Part shown: positions 41,983 through 50,623 of the stretch, piece after piece
How positions within the stretch are numbered: position 1 is the stretch's first letter
How the letters are laid out: every line of letters starts with the position of its first letter
DNA from: Cupriavidus sp. D384
GTDB lineage: Bacteria; Pseudomonadota; Gammaproteobacteria; Burkholderiales; Burkholderiaceae
DNA length: 64,000 nt
Assembly (NCBI RefSeq): GCF_001652915.1
Contig: NZ_BBQI01000128.1
Location: 62,001 to 126,000 of the forward strand
Direction of reading: 5' to 3'
The notes under the pieces: generated by a model
Database searches by the model: none
Told to the model about the DNA's origin: nothing
The model's input: the letters and a program-made list of their open reading frames with translations, nothing else
Position numbers and translations under genes: made by a program

Positions 41983-43236
41983 TCAGTTCGATGCCACCAC
42001 CAGCGGTTCGGCCACCGGCAGGCCCGGTGCCGAAGGTGCCGAAGCTACCGCAGGCGGCGCGGCAAACGCATCCCGCGTCATGGCCGCATGCACCAGTGCC
42101 CGGAACTCCCGCCGGAACCGCTCTGGCGAGAACTGCAGCGCATTGCGGCGGCACGCCGCCGGCTGGAATGGTCCGCTTTCCTCGAACCGGCAAACCGCGC
42201 GAACGATATCCTCGACGGTCTGGCGCGGAAAGAACACGCCAGTGCGCAGATCGCGGTCACGGCTGTCGATGACCGTCTCGCGGGCCCCGCCCTGCCCCAG
42301 CGCAATCACCGGTGTACCGCAGGCCTGGGCCTCCACGGCGACGATCCCGAAATCCTCCTCCGCCGCAAACACGAAGGCCCTGGCGCGCTGCATGTGCGCC
42401 ACCAGCACCTCGGCAGGCTGGTACCCCAGGATACGCACATTAGGGGTCGCCATCTCGCGGATGCGGTCCAGGTCCGGGCCGTCGCCAATCACCACCAGCT
42501 GCTTGTCGGGCATTGCCGCGAATGCCTCCACGATCAGGCTCACCCGCTTGTAGGGCACCAGCCGCGATGCCGTCAGGAAGAAGTCCTCGCGCTGCTCGCA
42601 GAGGCTGAACTGGTCGATATCGACGGGCGGATAGACCACGGCCGAATCGCGCCCGTAGACCTTGCGGATGCGCCGCGCCACATAGGCGGAATTGGCGACG
42701 AACACGTCCACGCCATGCGCGGTGCGATGGTCCCACATCCGCATGTAGTGCAGGATCACGCGCGCCAGCCAGCTTTTCAGGCCGCGCGTCAGCTTCGACT
42801 CGTTCAGGTACTGATGCTGCAGGTCCCATGCATAGCGGATCGGGGAATGGACGTAGCTGACATGCAACTGCCCGGGCCCGGTGATCACCCCCTTGGCAAC
42901 CGCGTGGCTCGACGAGATCACGAGGTCGTAGGCCGACAGGTCCAGTTGCTCGACGGCCAGTGGCATCAGCGGCAGGTATGACCGGAACGACTTGCGCGCG
43001 CGGGGCAGCTTCTGGATGAAGGTGGTCGTCGCATGCTTGCCCTGCAGCGCGCCACGCTGTGCGTCGGGAAAGAAATCGACCACGCTGAACAGGTCGGCCT
43101 GGGGCCATATCTTCAGGATCTGTTCAAGTACCCGCTCGGAACCGGCATATGTGGCAAGCCATTCGTGGACGACGGCGACCTTGCCGAAGGCGGCGTCATC
43201 GGTGTCGTGCCGGGGGTTCATCGTTGTGGAAGGCAT
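41983..43236 (-). CDS. Glycosyltransferase family 4 (GT-B)
   Basis: The 417-residue enzyme shows the N-terminal KVAVVHEWLATYAGSERVLE, the donor-domain start DFFLTASRLVPYKRVSLIVE, VIGDGPDLDRIREMA and the EX7E motif region FGIVAVEAQACGTPVIALGQ GGARET. This is close to mannosyltransferases of WbaZ/PimB type. It adds a sugar to the lipid-linked repeat unit on the cytoplasmic face. The start at 43236 is preferred for a purine-rich upstream site; an ATG at 43221 overlaps the previous stop (ATGA). Sugar and linkage cannot be inferred. Confidence 0.87.
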   Translation of the reverse strand: MPSTTMNPRHDTDDAAFGKVAVVHEWLATYAGSERVLEQILKIWPQADLFSVVDFFPDAQRGALQGKHATTTFIQKLPRARKSFRSYLPLMPLAVEQLDLSAYDLVISSSHAVAKGVITGPGQLHVSYVHSPIRYAWDLQHQYLNESKLTRGLKSWLARVILHYMRMWDHRTAHGVDVFVANSAYVARRIRKVYGRDSAVVYPPVDIDQFSLCEQREDFFLTASRLVPYKRVSLIVEAFAAMPDKQLVVIGDGPDLDRIREMATPNVRILGYQPAEVLVAHMQRARAFVFAAEEDFGIVAVEAQACGTPVIALGQGGARETVIDSRDRDLRTGVFFPRQTVEDIVRAVCRFEESGPFQPAACRRNALQFSPERFRREFRALVHAAMTRDAFAAPPAVASAPSAPGLPVAEPLVVASN

Positions 43237-44327
43237 GGAGATATCTCGCCAAGTAGCCGCGCGGCGGTGTCGCGCCAGGAATACCGTTGCACATGGGCGT
43301 AGCCGCGCTGCCGCATTGCGTCGCGCAACGTGCCGTCCTGCATCACATGCGTAAGCAGCTCGCCGAACTCGGCCGGGCTGGTCGGCCGGAAATAGAGCGC
43401 GGCGGTGCCACACGCCTCGCGCACCGAAGGCAGGTTCGACGCCAGCACCGGACAGCCCAGCGTCATGGCCTCCACGGGCGGCAGGCCGTAGCCTTCATAC
43501 AGCGAAGGGAAGACAAAACAGGCGGCATCGCGGAACAGTGCCTTCAGGTCGGCATCGTCGACATAGCCAAGCCGCGTGACCGGCGCCGCATCCTCGTTGT
43601 TCAGCGGGCGGAACACGCTTGCCGATCCGCCAACGATCACCACGTCGTAGTCGGCCCCATGCAGCATGCCCACGGCCTCCACCACCAGCCGGAAGTTCTT
43701 GTGATAGCTGGCGCTGCTGACCGCCAGCACATAGGGCCGATCCGACAGCCCGAACTTGCGCCGTATACCGGTCACCTCCGGCAGGCGCAGCATATGGTCG
43801 CCACTGAGGGGCAGCACCCCGATCTTCCGGCCCGGGATGCGATAGGCGTCCGCAATTTCCCGGCGCGAGAACTCCGATACGGTCAGCACCCTGCGTGCCA
43901 CACGCCCGACCCACGGCGCCATGACCCGATACCACGAGCGGAACGCGCGCGAATACGCCTGCGGCACGCGCACCGGCGCCGCGTCGTGCATCACTGTCAC
44001 TTGGTTCCGATACAGCAACGGCGCCGCGTTGCACAGGTTCAGCAACAGCGCCCCACGCGCCGCCAGTGGCAGGCTGACCTGCTCCCAAAGCTGGCCGCTA
44101 CGGCGCCCGATGGCATGCCCCGCCGTACGCACGCGCAGGTGGGGGAACGCGTCCGGATCGACTTCCACGCCTGGCGGCACCAGCAGTTCGAACGACAGAC
44201 CGGCCGTGGTGCGGTCGTTGTCGGCCACCAGCCGGTCGATGGCGCGCACTACCTCGTGTGCAAAGCGGTCGACACCGGTGGCGCGCCGCCCCAGGAACCG
44301 CCCATTGATCGCAATGGTCTCTGGCAT
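43218..44327 (-). CDS. Glycosyltransferase family 4 (GT-B), second
   Basis: The 369-residue enzyme starts ETIAINGRFLGRRATGVDRF AHEVV, then HDAAPVRVPQAYSRAFRSWY, RVLTVSEFSRREIADAYRIP, and the donor motif FPSLYEGYGLPPVEAMTLGC PVLASN, typical of the RfaB-like GT4 group of O-antigen clusters. AGGAGC precedes the ATG at 44327. It overlaps the next gene of the operon. Its donor may be GDP-mannose or dTDP-rhamnose since genes for both precursors are nearby (inference). Confidence 0.88.
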   Translation of the reverse strand: MPETIAINGRFLGRRATGVDRFAHEVVRAIDRLVADNDRTTAGLSFELLVPPGVEVDPDAFPHLRVRTAGHAIGRRSGQLWEQVSLPLAARGALLLNLCNAAPLLYRNQVTVMHDAAPVRVPQAYSRAFRSWYRVMAPWVGRVARRVLTVSEFSRREIADAYRIPGRKIGVLPLSGDHMLRLPEVTGIRRKFGLSDRPYVLAVSSASYHKNFRLVVEAVGMLHGADYDVVIVGGSASVFRPLNNEDAAPVTRLGYVDDADLKALFRDAACFVFPSLYEGYGLPPVEAMTLGCPVLASNLPSVREACGTAALYFRPTSPAEFGELLTHVMQDGTLRDAMRQRGYAHVQRYSWRDTAARLLGEISPCLPQR

Positions 44328-44338
44328 CGCGTGCGCTC

Positions 44339-45370
44339 CTAGTGGCCGGCCCGCGCAAGCGGGTTGGCGATGTACCGCACCACACGGTTGCTGAACGACG
44401 CCACTGGCAACAGGCAAAGCGTGGTCAGGCATCCCACCGCCACCTTCTTGCGCAGGCTCCAGAATGGGTTGGCGACGATGGTGTGGAAATACCGCCCCGA
44501 TTCATGCTGGAACCAGTGCCACCGGCGCGCCAGTGTGGCGCCGTACATGTGCTGCGCGAAGCGGGCCTTCTCCACGGAAAAATCGAGCACGACCGGCGAC
44601 AGGTCGATGCCGAGCCGATCCCTGGCAAGCTCGCGCAGGATCTGCCAGCGCCGTGCCGACTGCCGGGCGCCGGCCATCGCGTCCTCGGCATTGGCGAGCG
44701 ACAGGCCGCTGGCCTGCGCGTCGCCGCGCGTGTGCCGATGCACCCGGTAGCCACCCAGGGCCACCTCGACCGCGCCGACGTCGCCCAGCAGCGCCACGCC
44801 GTAGATGGCGTAGAAATCCGCGCCATGCATGTTGTCGGCCCCCACCGGCACCGGAAAGATGCGGCGCAGCGCATCCACACGATACGCATTGCCCGAGCCG
44901 GGTGGCGACGGATACAGCCATCCGGCACGCAGCATCTGCCCGCAACCGTCGGCGCGAATCGACTGCGGCACCTGGACGCCGGTGGCCGCACCATCGGCCG
45001 TCATGACATCGAGCCGGTACTGCACCTTGACCGGGTCGCCCTTGGCGAATTCCGCCAGCACCGTGGCAGCGGCTTCGGGATACAGCGTGTCGTCGGCATC
45101 CAGAAAGAGCACGTACGGCGTGCGGACACGTTCGAGCGCATGGTTATATGCGGCTACCTGCCCGCCGTTCTGCTGGAACACCGCTTCCACGCGGACGCCA
45201 TAGCCCTCGATGATCGCGCGGGAGCCATCGGTGGAGCCGTCGTCGATCACCATGACATGCACGGGTGTGAACTGTCCCAGCGCCGAATCGATGGCGCCCG
45301 CCACATACTGCGCATAGTTGTAGTTGGCAATCACGACGGTGAGCGCGGGCGATGCGGTGGGGTCCGGCAT
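44339..45370 (-). CDS. Glycosyltransferase family 2 (GT-A), first
   Basis: The 343-residue enzyme has LTVVIANYNYAQYVAGAIDS, the DDGS nucleotide site (MVIDDGSTDGSRAII) and the metal-binding DADD (YVLFLDADDTLYPEA). A C-terminal hydrophobic stretch (KKVAVGCLTTLCLLPVASFS) may anchor it to the inner membrane. It is an inverting transferase of the repeat-unit assembly. It lies 11 bp before the GT4 gene and 24 bp after the other GT2 gene in the operon. Confidence 0.87.
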   Translation of the reverse strand: MPDPTASPALTVVIANYNYAQYVAGAIDSALGQFTPVHVMVIDDGSTDGSRAIIEGYGVRVEAVFQQNGGQVAAYNHALERVRTPYVLFLDADDTLYPEAAATVLAEFAKGDPVKVQYRLDVMTADGAATGVQVPQSIRADGCGQMLRAGWLYPSPPGSGNAYRVDALRRIFPVPVGADNMHGADFYAIYGVALLGDVGAVEVALGGYRVHRHTRGDAQASGLSLANAEDAMAGARQSARRWQILRELARDRLGIDLSPVVLDFSVEKARFAQHMYGATLARRWHWFQHESGRYFHTIVANPFWSLRKKVAVGCLTTLCLLPVASFSNRVVRYIANPLARAGH

Positions 45371-45394
45371 GGTGGCCTCCGAGACGAGTGGACG

Positions 45395-46408
45395 CTACAG
45401 CGAGTAGTCGGCGTGGAAGCCCAGCCGGCTGGCCTCGCCGTCGGCAATCGCGCGCTCCAGCAGCCGCAGCCGGGCGCCGGCGTTGCGGCGTTTGCCATAC
45501 AGGCGCAGCAGCCGCAGGAACACGAAGCGGTTGAGCCGGTACATCAGCCCGGACGTGGACCAGTGGTTGCGATCGAACCAGGCCTGGTTGCGGCTGCTGT
45601 AGTAGGCGCGGAAATCGGAACCGCTCAGCAGCATGCATTCGAAGTGATTCTTCCAGTTGCGCTTGACGTTCCAGGAGCCTTCCAGGTCTTCGAGCCGCGC
45701 GGCCGTTACCAGTGCGATACATCCGCCACGCGCCGTCAGCCGCCATGTGTACTCGGTATCGTCGGCGTACAGCACCAGCTCGGGCTCCGGCAGCCCCAGG
45801 TCCACGTACATCTCGCGATGACCCAGCAGGCCGCCGTACGGCGCGAACGGCAGATGCACCACATCGGGAATCGCGTCGGGCCGCGGCCTTCCCCACGGCG
45901 TACGCCGCCAGATCTTGTACGGGATGCGCCCCACGTGAAAGCCGAAGTAGCTCGACCTCGGCGGCATCGCCAGGCCCACCGGCACGCCCGCAGCGATGTC
46001 GCCCTGGTGATCCGGACGGAACCCGAGCACCGCCGCGCGGCGGCGGCCCTGCTTGCGCGTGAGCAGGTCCAGTTGATGGCAGAGCACGTCGAGCGCGCCC
46101 TCGCATGGCGCGTTGTCGTCGTCCATCAGCCATATGTAGTCGGTGGTATCGCGTTCCAGCGCGCGGGCAATGCCCACCGCATAGCCGTTGGCCGACCCCG
46201 TATTGGCGGCCAGCCGAACGATGGTGAGGCGCCTGCCCCAGGCAGCCTCCAGCGGTGACAGATCGGCGGTGGCATTGTTGCTGACGACGATGGCGTGCGA
46301 CACGCCTTCGCGCTCGAAACTGCGCCGCAGCAGCTCGGCACAGTAGTGCAGGCGGTCGCCGTAGGTGACGGTCACCAGCGTGATGCGCTTGTGGTGCAGG
46401 TGCGCCAT
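45395..46408 (-). CDS. Glycosyltransferase family 2 (GT-A), galactofuranosyl/rhamnosyl-transferase-like
   Basis: The 337-residue enzyme opens KRITLVTVTYGDRLHYCAEL, has SNNATADLSPLEAAWG, the IWLMDDDNAPCEGALD metal motif (DDD), and ELVLYADDTEYTWRLTARGG downstream, where a DDxE/W pattern resembles GlfT2- and WbbL-like transferases. It is the first glycosyltransferase gene after wzc in the operon (14-bp gap). Specificity is not determinable. Confidence 0.85.
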   Translation of the reverse strand: MAHLHHKRITLVTVTYGDRLHYCAELLRRSFEREGVSHAIVVSNNATADLSPLEAAWGRRLTIVRLAANTGSANGYAVGIARALERDTTDYIWLMDDDNAPCEGALDVLCHQLDLLTRKQGRRRAAVLGFRPDHQGDIAAGVPVGLAMPPRSSYFGFHVGRIPYKIWRRTPWGRPRPDAIPDVVHLPFAPYGGLLGHREMYVDLGLPEPELVLYADDTEYTWRLTARGGCIALVTAARLEDLEGSWNVKRNWKNHFECMLLSGSDFRAYYSSRNQAWFDRNHWSTSGLMYRLNRFVFLRLLRLYGKRRNAGARLRLLERAIADGEASRLGFHADYSL

Positions 46409-46422
46409 GTCGGTTCTCCGTG

Positions 46423-48624
46423 TCAGGCTGGCGTGCCAGGATGGCCTTCGGCGGCGCCGTAGGCGTAGCTGTAGCGATGCAATGCGCCGGTGAAGTCGTT
46501 GAAGATCACGCCGCGCACCGCGACACTGGCCTGGGCCAGCCGCCGCGTGCTTTCATCGATCTGCTCGACCGTGGTCACCCGGTGGCGCGCCACCATGAAC
46601 ACCGTGCCGGCAAGGCGTCCAAGGACCAGCGCATCGGCAACCGGCAGCAGCGGCGGGCCGTCGAGCACCACCATGTCGTATTGCGCGGCCACCCGCTGGA
46701 CCAGCGCCGACAGCGCGGGCTGCAGCAGCAGTTCACTGGGGCCGGCGGTGAGCGCGCCAGTCGACAGGAAGTCCAGTCCGTGCGCCACATCACGCCGGAT
46801 CGCGTCACCGGCTTCGCAGGTGCCGGCCAGCACCTCCGCCAGGCCGGGGCCGCGATCCACCCGGAAGCGCTTGTGCAGCACGCCATTACGCAGGTCGGCA
46901 TCGATCAGCAGCACGCGCCGGCTCGACGCACCGGCCAGCGTCGCCAGGTTCGCCGCCACGAACGACTTGCCCACGCCGGCAGTGGGCCCCGTGATCAGCA
47001 CCACGCGGTTGGGCGCATCGCTGAGCGCAAAATGCAGCGTCGTCCGCACCGCGCGCAGGCTTTCGATGGCCGCATCGGGCAGTTGCGCGTGGCCGCCGCG
47101 CAGGTGGGTCCGCGCCGTGCCCAGCGGCCCGGTCAGGCGGCTGCGCGGCACCGTCGCGTAGACGGGAATGCCCGTGGCAATCTCGATCTCCTCGCGATCC
47201 TGCACCGTGCCCACGATACGGCGGCGCGCCATCGCCAGCACGATGCCCGCCAGCAGTCCCGTCAGCAGTGACCCCGCCACAGCCACGCCGCGCCGGGGCT
47301 TGATCGGTGTCTCGGGCGGGGTGGCCGGATCGATAAGCCGCACGTTTGCCACCTTGCCGGCCCGTACCAGCGTCAGCTGCTGGCGCGCGTTCAGCCGGTT
47401 CGTGTACAGCTCCGTATCCACCTGCATGTCGCGCTGCAGTTGCAGCACCTTCTGCTCGATCAGCGGCAACTGGCGCGTCCGTCCCTGCACGACGGACAAC
47501 GCGGCCTGTGCCTCGCGCAACTGGCCGTCGATGGCCAGCAATGCCGGGTGCTTCTCGGTGTACTGCGTCAACAGTTCCTCGCGCTTCTGGCGCAGATCCA
47601 CGAGCCGCGTCTCGGCCTCCACACTTTGCTGCAGCAGCGCCCGGGCCTCCTGGCTGGTATCAACGGTACCCTGCTGGGCGCGAAAGGCGTTGTAGCGGCT
47701 TTCGGATTCCCCCAGCTGCTTCTTCAGTTGCGGCAACTGCTCGTCCAGGAAACGGATCGACTTGTCCGCTTCCTCTGACCGGCGGCGCACGTTCTGGTCG
47801 ACATACTCCCGGCCGATCTCGTTGAGGATGCGCGACGCCTGCGCCGGATCGACACTGTCCAGCGATACGCCGATGATGTTCGACTGCTTGCCGCGTTCAC
47901 CAATCGCCAGTGTTTTTTGCAGCCATTCGGTGGTGGCGGTCTCGGAGTAGCGCTTCAGCGTGAAGCTGGCGCCAGGCTGCCCGTCCGCCGTGCGTACCAG
48001 CAGCGCCAGCGGCCCGCGCGGCGTATCGGCGCGCAGCAGCATGCCGACGCGGCCCTGCAGCGACACCACCGGGGCGCCGAACGTTGACGACAACTCCAGG
48101 GTGAGGGCGCCGTGCTCGCCCAGCGTGAGCGTGAATGGCTGGCCCTGATAGGCCGCGGGCACGTCGAAGGTGGTGACGTCGATACGTTCCTTGCCGTAGA
48201 CGTGGCCGCCAATCGGACGCGAATAGCCTTCGGCGCGCTCGGCCAGCCACCAGCCGATCACGGGCAGGTAGCGCGGCGTGACGTCGAGATGAAGCCGGAG
48301 CGCTTCCACCGCACGCGATACCACCATGCGCGAACTGAGGACCTGGATCTCGGACGTGGTGTCCGGCTTGATCTCGGGCGTGAGCTTTGGGTCCCCTGAC
48401 GTGGAACGGTTCTCGATGGTGCTCGGCTCCACCTGGATCAGCATGTCCGAGCGGTAGACCGGGCGCGTGAACACGGCATAGGCAATGCCGGCCAGCAGAC
48501 AGGCCGAAGTCGTGCACACGATCAGCCAGCGGCTAGCCGCCAGCGTCGTCAGCGGGTTCATGGCACGCACCGCCGGGCGGGACGCAGGCTCATATGCCGG
48601 ATTTGCCAGGTACGAGGTGTTCAT
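46423..48624 (-). CDS. Polysaccharide co-polymerase and bacterial tyrosine autokinase, Wzc/EpsB-like
   Basis: The 733-residue inner-membrane protein has a first helix (WLIVCTTSACLLAGIAYAVF), a large periplasmic Wzz domain with coiled-coil helices (about residues 280-410), a second helix (GVAVAGSLLTGLLAGIVLAM), and a cytoplasmic BY-kinase domain. Walker A GPTAGVGKS (546-554), Walker A' VLLIDADLR (571-579) and Walker B MVVLDGPP are intact. The C-terminal tyrosine cluster is short (RYSYAYG, three Tyr). It controls polymer length and export with Wza. GGAGAC precedes the ATG at 48624. Confidence 0.92.
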   Translation of the reverse strand: MNTSYLANPAYEPASRPAVRAMNPLTTLAASRWLIVCTTSACLLAGIAYAVFTRPVYRSDMLIQVEPSTIENRSTSGDPKLTPEIKPDTTSEIQVLSSRMVVSRAVEALRLHLDVTPRYLPVIGWWLAERAEGYSRPIGGHVYGKERIDVTTFDVPAAYQGQPFTLTLGEHGALTLELSSTFGAPVVSLQGRVGMLLRADTPRGPLALLVRTADGQPGASFTLKRYSETATTEWLQKTLAIGERGKQSNIIGVSLDSVDPAQASRILNEIGREYVDQNVRRRSEEADKSIRFLDEQLPQLKKQLGESESRYNAFRAQQGTVDTSQEARALLQQSVEAETRLVDLRQKREELLTQYTEKHPALLAIDGQLREAQAALSVVQGRTRQLPLIEQKVLQLQRDMQVDTELYTNRLNARQQLTLVRAGKVANVRLIDPATPPETPIKPRRGVAVAGSLLTGLLAGIVLAMARRRIVGTVQDREEIEIATGIPVYATVPRSRLTGPLGTARTHLRGGHAQLPDAAIESLRAVRTTLHFALSDAPNRVVLITGPTAGVGKSFVAANLATLAGASSRRVLLIDADLRNGVLHKRFRVDRGPGLAEVLAGTCEAGDAIRRDVAHGLDFLSTGALTAGPSELLLQPALSALVQRVAAQYDMVVLDGPPLLPVADALVLGRLAGTVFMVARHRVTTVEQIDESTRRLAQASVAVRGVIFNDFTGALHRYSYAYGAAEGHPGTPA

Positions 48625-48652
48625 GACCGAGTGTCTCCAGGAATTCCGGGGC

Positions 48653-49852
48653 CTAAGGCGCCAGCGCCCGGCTTGCCGTGGCGGTCTGCGCTGTCGGCAG
48701 GAGCAGGTTGACCACCCGGCTCCAGCGCACGAGCGACGATGTGTCGACAAACACCACGTCGTTCGCCTGCAGTGCAAACCCGTCGGCCAGTGCCATCGCC
48801 GAAGGGGTGCTGGCATCCAGATGGAAAACCCTGGGCTGCGTGCCGCCGTTGCCGCGCACCACATACACCTGCTGCGCATCGCCCGAGTACTGGCTCACGC
48901 CGCCCGCATCGCCCAGCGCCTGGTTCAGGCTCAGCTTGCCGTTGTTCATCGTCAGCGCGGCGTTGCGTGCCACCTCGCCAATCACGTAGACCTTGCTGTC
49001 GTTCGCGGCATAGACACGCACGAGATCGCCATCGCGCAGCAGGATGTCAGACGGGTTCGCGCCTTTGGCGATCAGGTCTGGCAGGCTCACGCGCGCCGTC
49101 TGCTCGCCGCGCGTGACGGCAATCCAGGATCGATCCGCCGCCGCGCTGAACCCGCCGGCCCGGTTGATGGCCTCTGGCAGCGTCATCGGCACGTCGTTGA
49201 TGATCTGCAGGCCGGCCTGCTGCACGGCGCCGTCCATGTACACGCGCTTGCTGCGATACGCCTGGATGCGCAGCGTCACCTGTGGATTGCGCACGTACTC
49301 GGCCAGCCGCTGCGTGAGCCGGTCGCGCGCTTCGGCCTCGGTAAGGCCCGCAACCGGCACCATGCCGACAAAGGCGTACTGGACATTGCCGCGCGCGTCG
49401 ACGGTGTACCCCGTGACCACGGCATTCGACCCCGATGTATCGACGCCGCTGGTCACCTGCAGCGCAGGCAGGTTCAGTTCGGGATGCCCCCAGACCACGA
49501 TGCTGAGCACATCGCCGGGGCCCAGCACATAGGGCCGTGGCTTGTCGAACAGCGCGCGCACCTCGGGGGCGACCCCGTCGGGTTGCGCCGCGCGCTGCGA
49601 CGCCAGCAGCGCGCTGTCGATCTCCACCAGGCTGTCGCGCGACACCGACTGCACGCCCTGCATCGGCGGCAGGCTGGTTACCGGCGCGGCGGACTGCGCC
49701 GACTCCTGGCCCGGCTGGGGCGCCGGCGTGGTGGCCTTGTACGTCATGCCGGGCGCCATGGCGCAACCGCCCAGGAAGTGCAGTACCACGCCCCAGAGCA
49801 GGACGGCAGCCAGGCGCTTGCGCCAGGGCAGGTCAGTATGCGCCACGACCAT
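48653..49852 (-). CDS. Outer-membrane polysaccharide export lipoprotein, Wza-like
   Basis: The 399-residue lipoprotein has lipobox LGGC (Cys30) after a hydrophobic signal, then the Poly_export domain (PYVLGPGDVLSIVVWGHPEL, GNVQYAFVGMVPVAGLTEAE ARDRL) and two SLBB-type domains (RVYMDGAVQQAGLQIIND; VYVIGEVARNAALTMNNGKL SLNQAL). It forms the octameric exit channel for the polymer and pairs with the Wzc-like kinase encoded next. Its start overlaps the sugar-transferase gene by 20 bp. Confidence 0.92.
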   Translation of the reverse strand: MVVAHTDLPWRKRLAAVLLWGVVLHFLGGCAMAPGMTYKATTPAPQPGQESAQSAAPVTSLPPMQGVQSVSRDSLVEIDSALLASQRAAQPDGVAPEVRALFDKPRPYVLGPGDVLSIVVWGHPELNLPALQVTSGVDTSGSNAVVTGYTVDARGNVQYAFVGMVPVAGLTEAEARDRLTQRLAEYVRNPQVTLRIQAYRSKRVYMDGAVQQAGLQIINDVPMTLPEAINRAGGFSAAADRSWIAVTRGEQTARVSLPDLIAKGANPSDILLRDGDLVRVYAANDSKVYVIGEVARNAALTMNNGKLSLNQALGDAGGVSQYSGDAQQVYVVRGNGGTQPRVFHLDASTPSAMALADGFALQANDVVFVDTSSLVRWSRVVNLLLPTAQTATASRALAP

Positions 49853-50579
49853 GGATCACCACGCCGATTGTCTTGAACAGGATCACGATGTCGCCGGCAA
49901 AGGTCCAGTTGCGGACGTAGGCCACATCGAGCGTCACACGCTGGTCGTAGTCGGCATCGTTGCGCCCGCTGACCTGCCAGAGCCCGGTGATGCCGGGCAG
50001 CACGCGCAGGTAGTACGACACCGAATCCCCGTAGCGTTCCAGTTCCTTCTCCATCACCGGGCGCGGCCCCACCAGGCTCATGTCGCCGCGCACCACGTTC
50101 CATAGCTGCGGCAGCTCGTCGATACTGGTCTTGCGGATAAAGCGCCCCAGCGCCGTGACGCGCACATCGTTGCGCAGCTTGAAATCCTTCTCCCATTCGG
50201 CGCGTGCCGCCGGATCGTTGGCGAGCAGTTCCTTGAGCACCGCGTCGGCGTTGCGCACCATCGACCGAAACTTGAGGCAGCGGAATTTGCGGCCATCCAT
50301 TCCGACCCGGGTATGTCCGAACACGCTCGGGCCGCCGTCGCGCATCACGAGCAGCGCCACCGTCAGCATCAGCGGCGACAGCAGGAGCAGCAGCACCAGC
50401 GCCGCGCCGACATCGAACGCGCGCTTGGCGGCATGGCCGTAGGCGCCGGCGTAACGTTGGCCGGCTTGTCTTGCCGGTGCGAAGCCATCGGCCAGGCCCG
50501 GCGACAACGCCGGCGATGCGGCGGTAAAGCGCGCGGGCAGGATGCCCGATCTGGCAAGCAGTGACTTGATGAAGCGCAT
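49833..50579 (-). CDS. Undecaprenyl-phosphate sugar phosphotransferase (initiating enzyme), short WcaJ/WbaP C-terminal type
   Basis: The 248-residue protein is the catalytic half of a polyprenyl-phosphate hexose-1-phosphate transferase. It shows AKRAFDVGAALVLLLLLSPL with one re-entrant membrane helix, FGHTRVGMDGRKFRCLKFRS MV, RKTSIDELPQLWNVVRGDMS LVGPRPVM and PGITGLWQVSGRND. It attaches the first sugar phosphate to the lipid carrier and commits the pathway. The N-terminal four-helix part of long WcaJ/WbaP proteins is absent. GGGAGAAGG precedes the ATG at 50579. Confidence 0.92.
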   Translation of the reverse strand: MRFIKSLLARSGILPARFTAASPALSPGLADGFAPARQAGQRYAGAYGHAAKRAFDVGAALVLLLLLSPLMLTVALLVMRDGGPSVFGHTRVGMDGRKFRCLKFRSMVRNADAVLKELLANDPAARAEWEKDFKLRNDVRVTALGRFIRKTSIDELPQLWNVVRGDMSLVGPRPVMEKELERYGDSVSYYLRVLPGITGLWQVSGRNDADYDQRVTLDVAYVRNWTFAGDIVILFKTIGVVIHGRGAY

Positions 50580-50623
50580 GGCGCCTTCTCCCGTAAGCCC
50601 AAGGGTGGACGATGGCGCGGTAC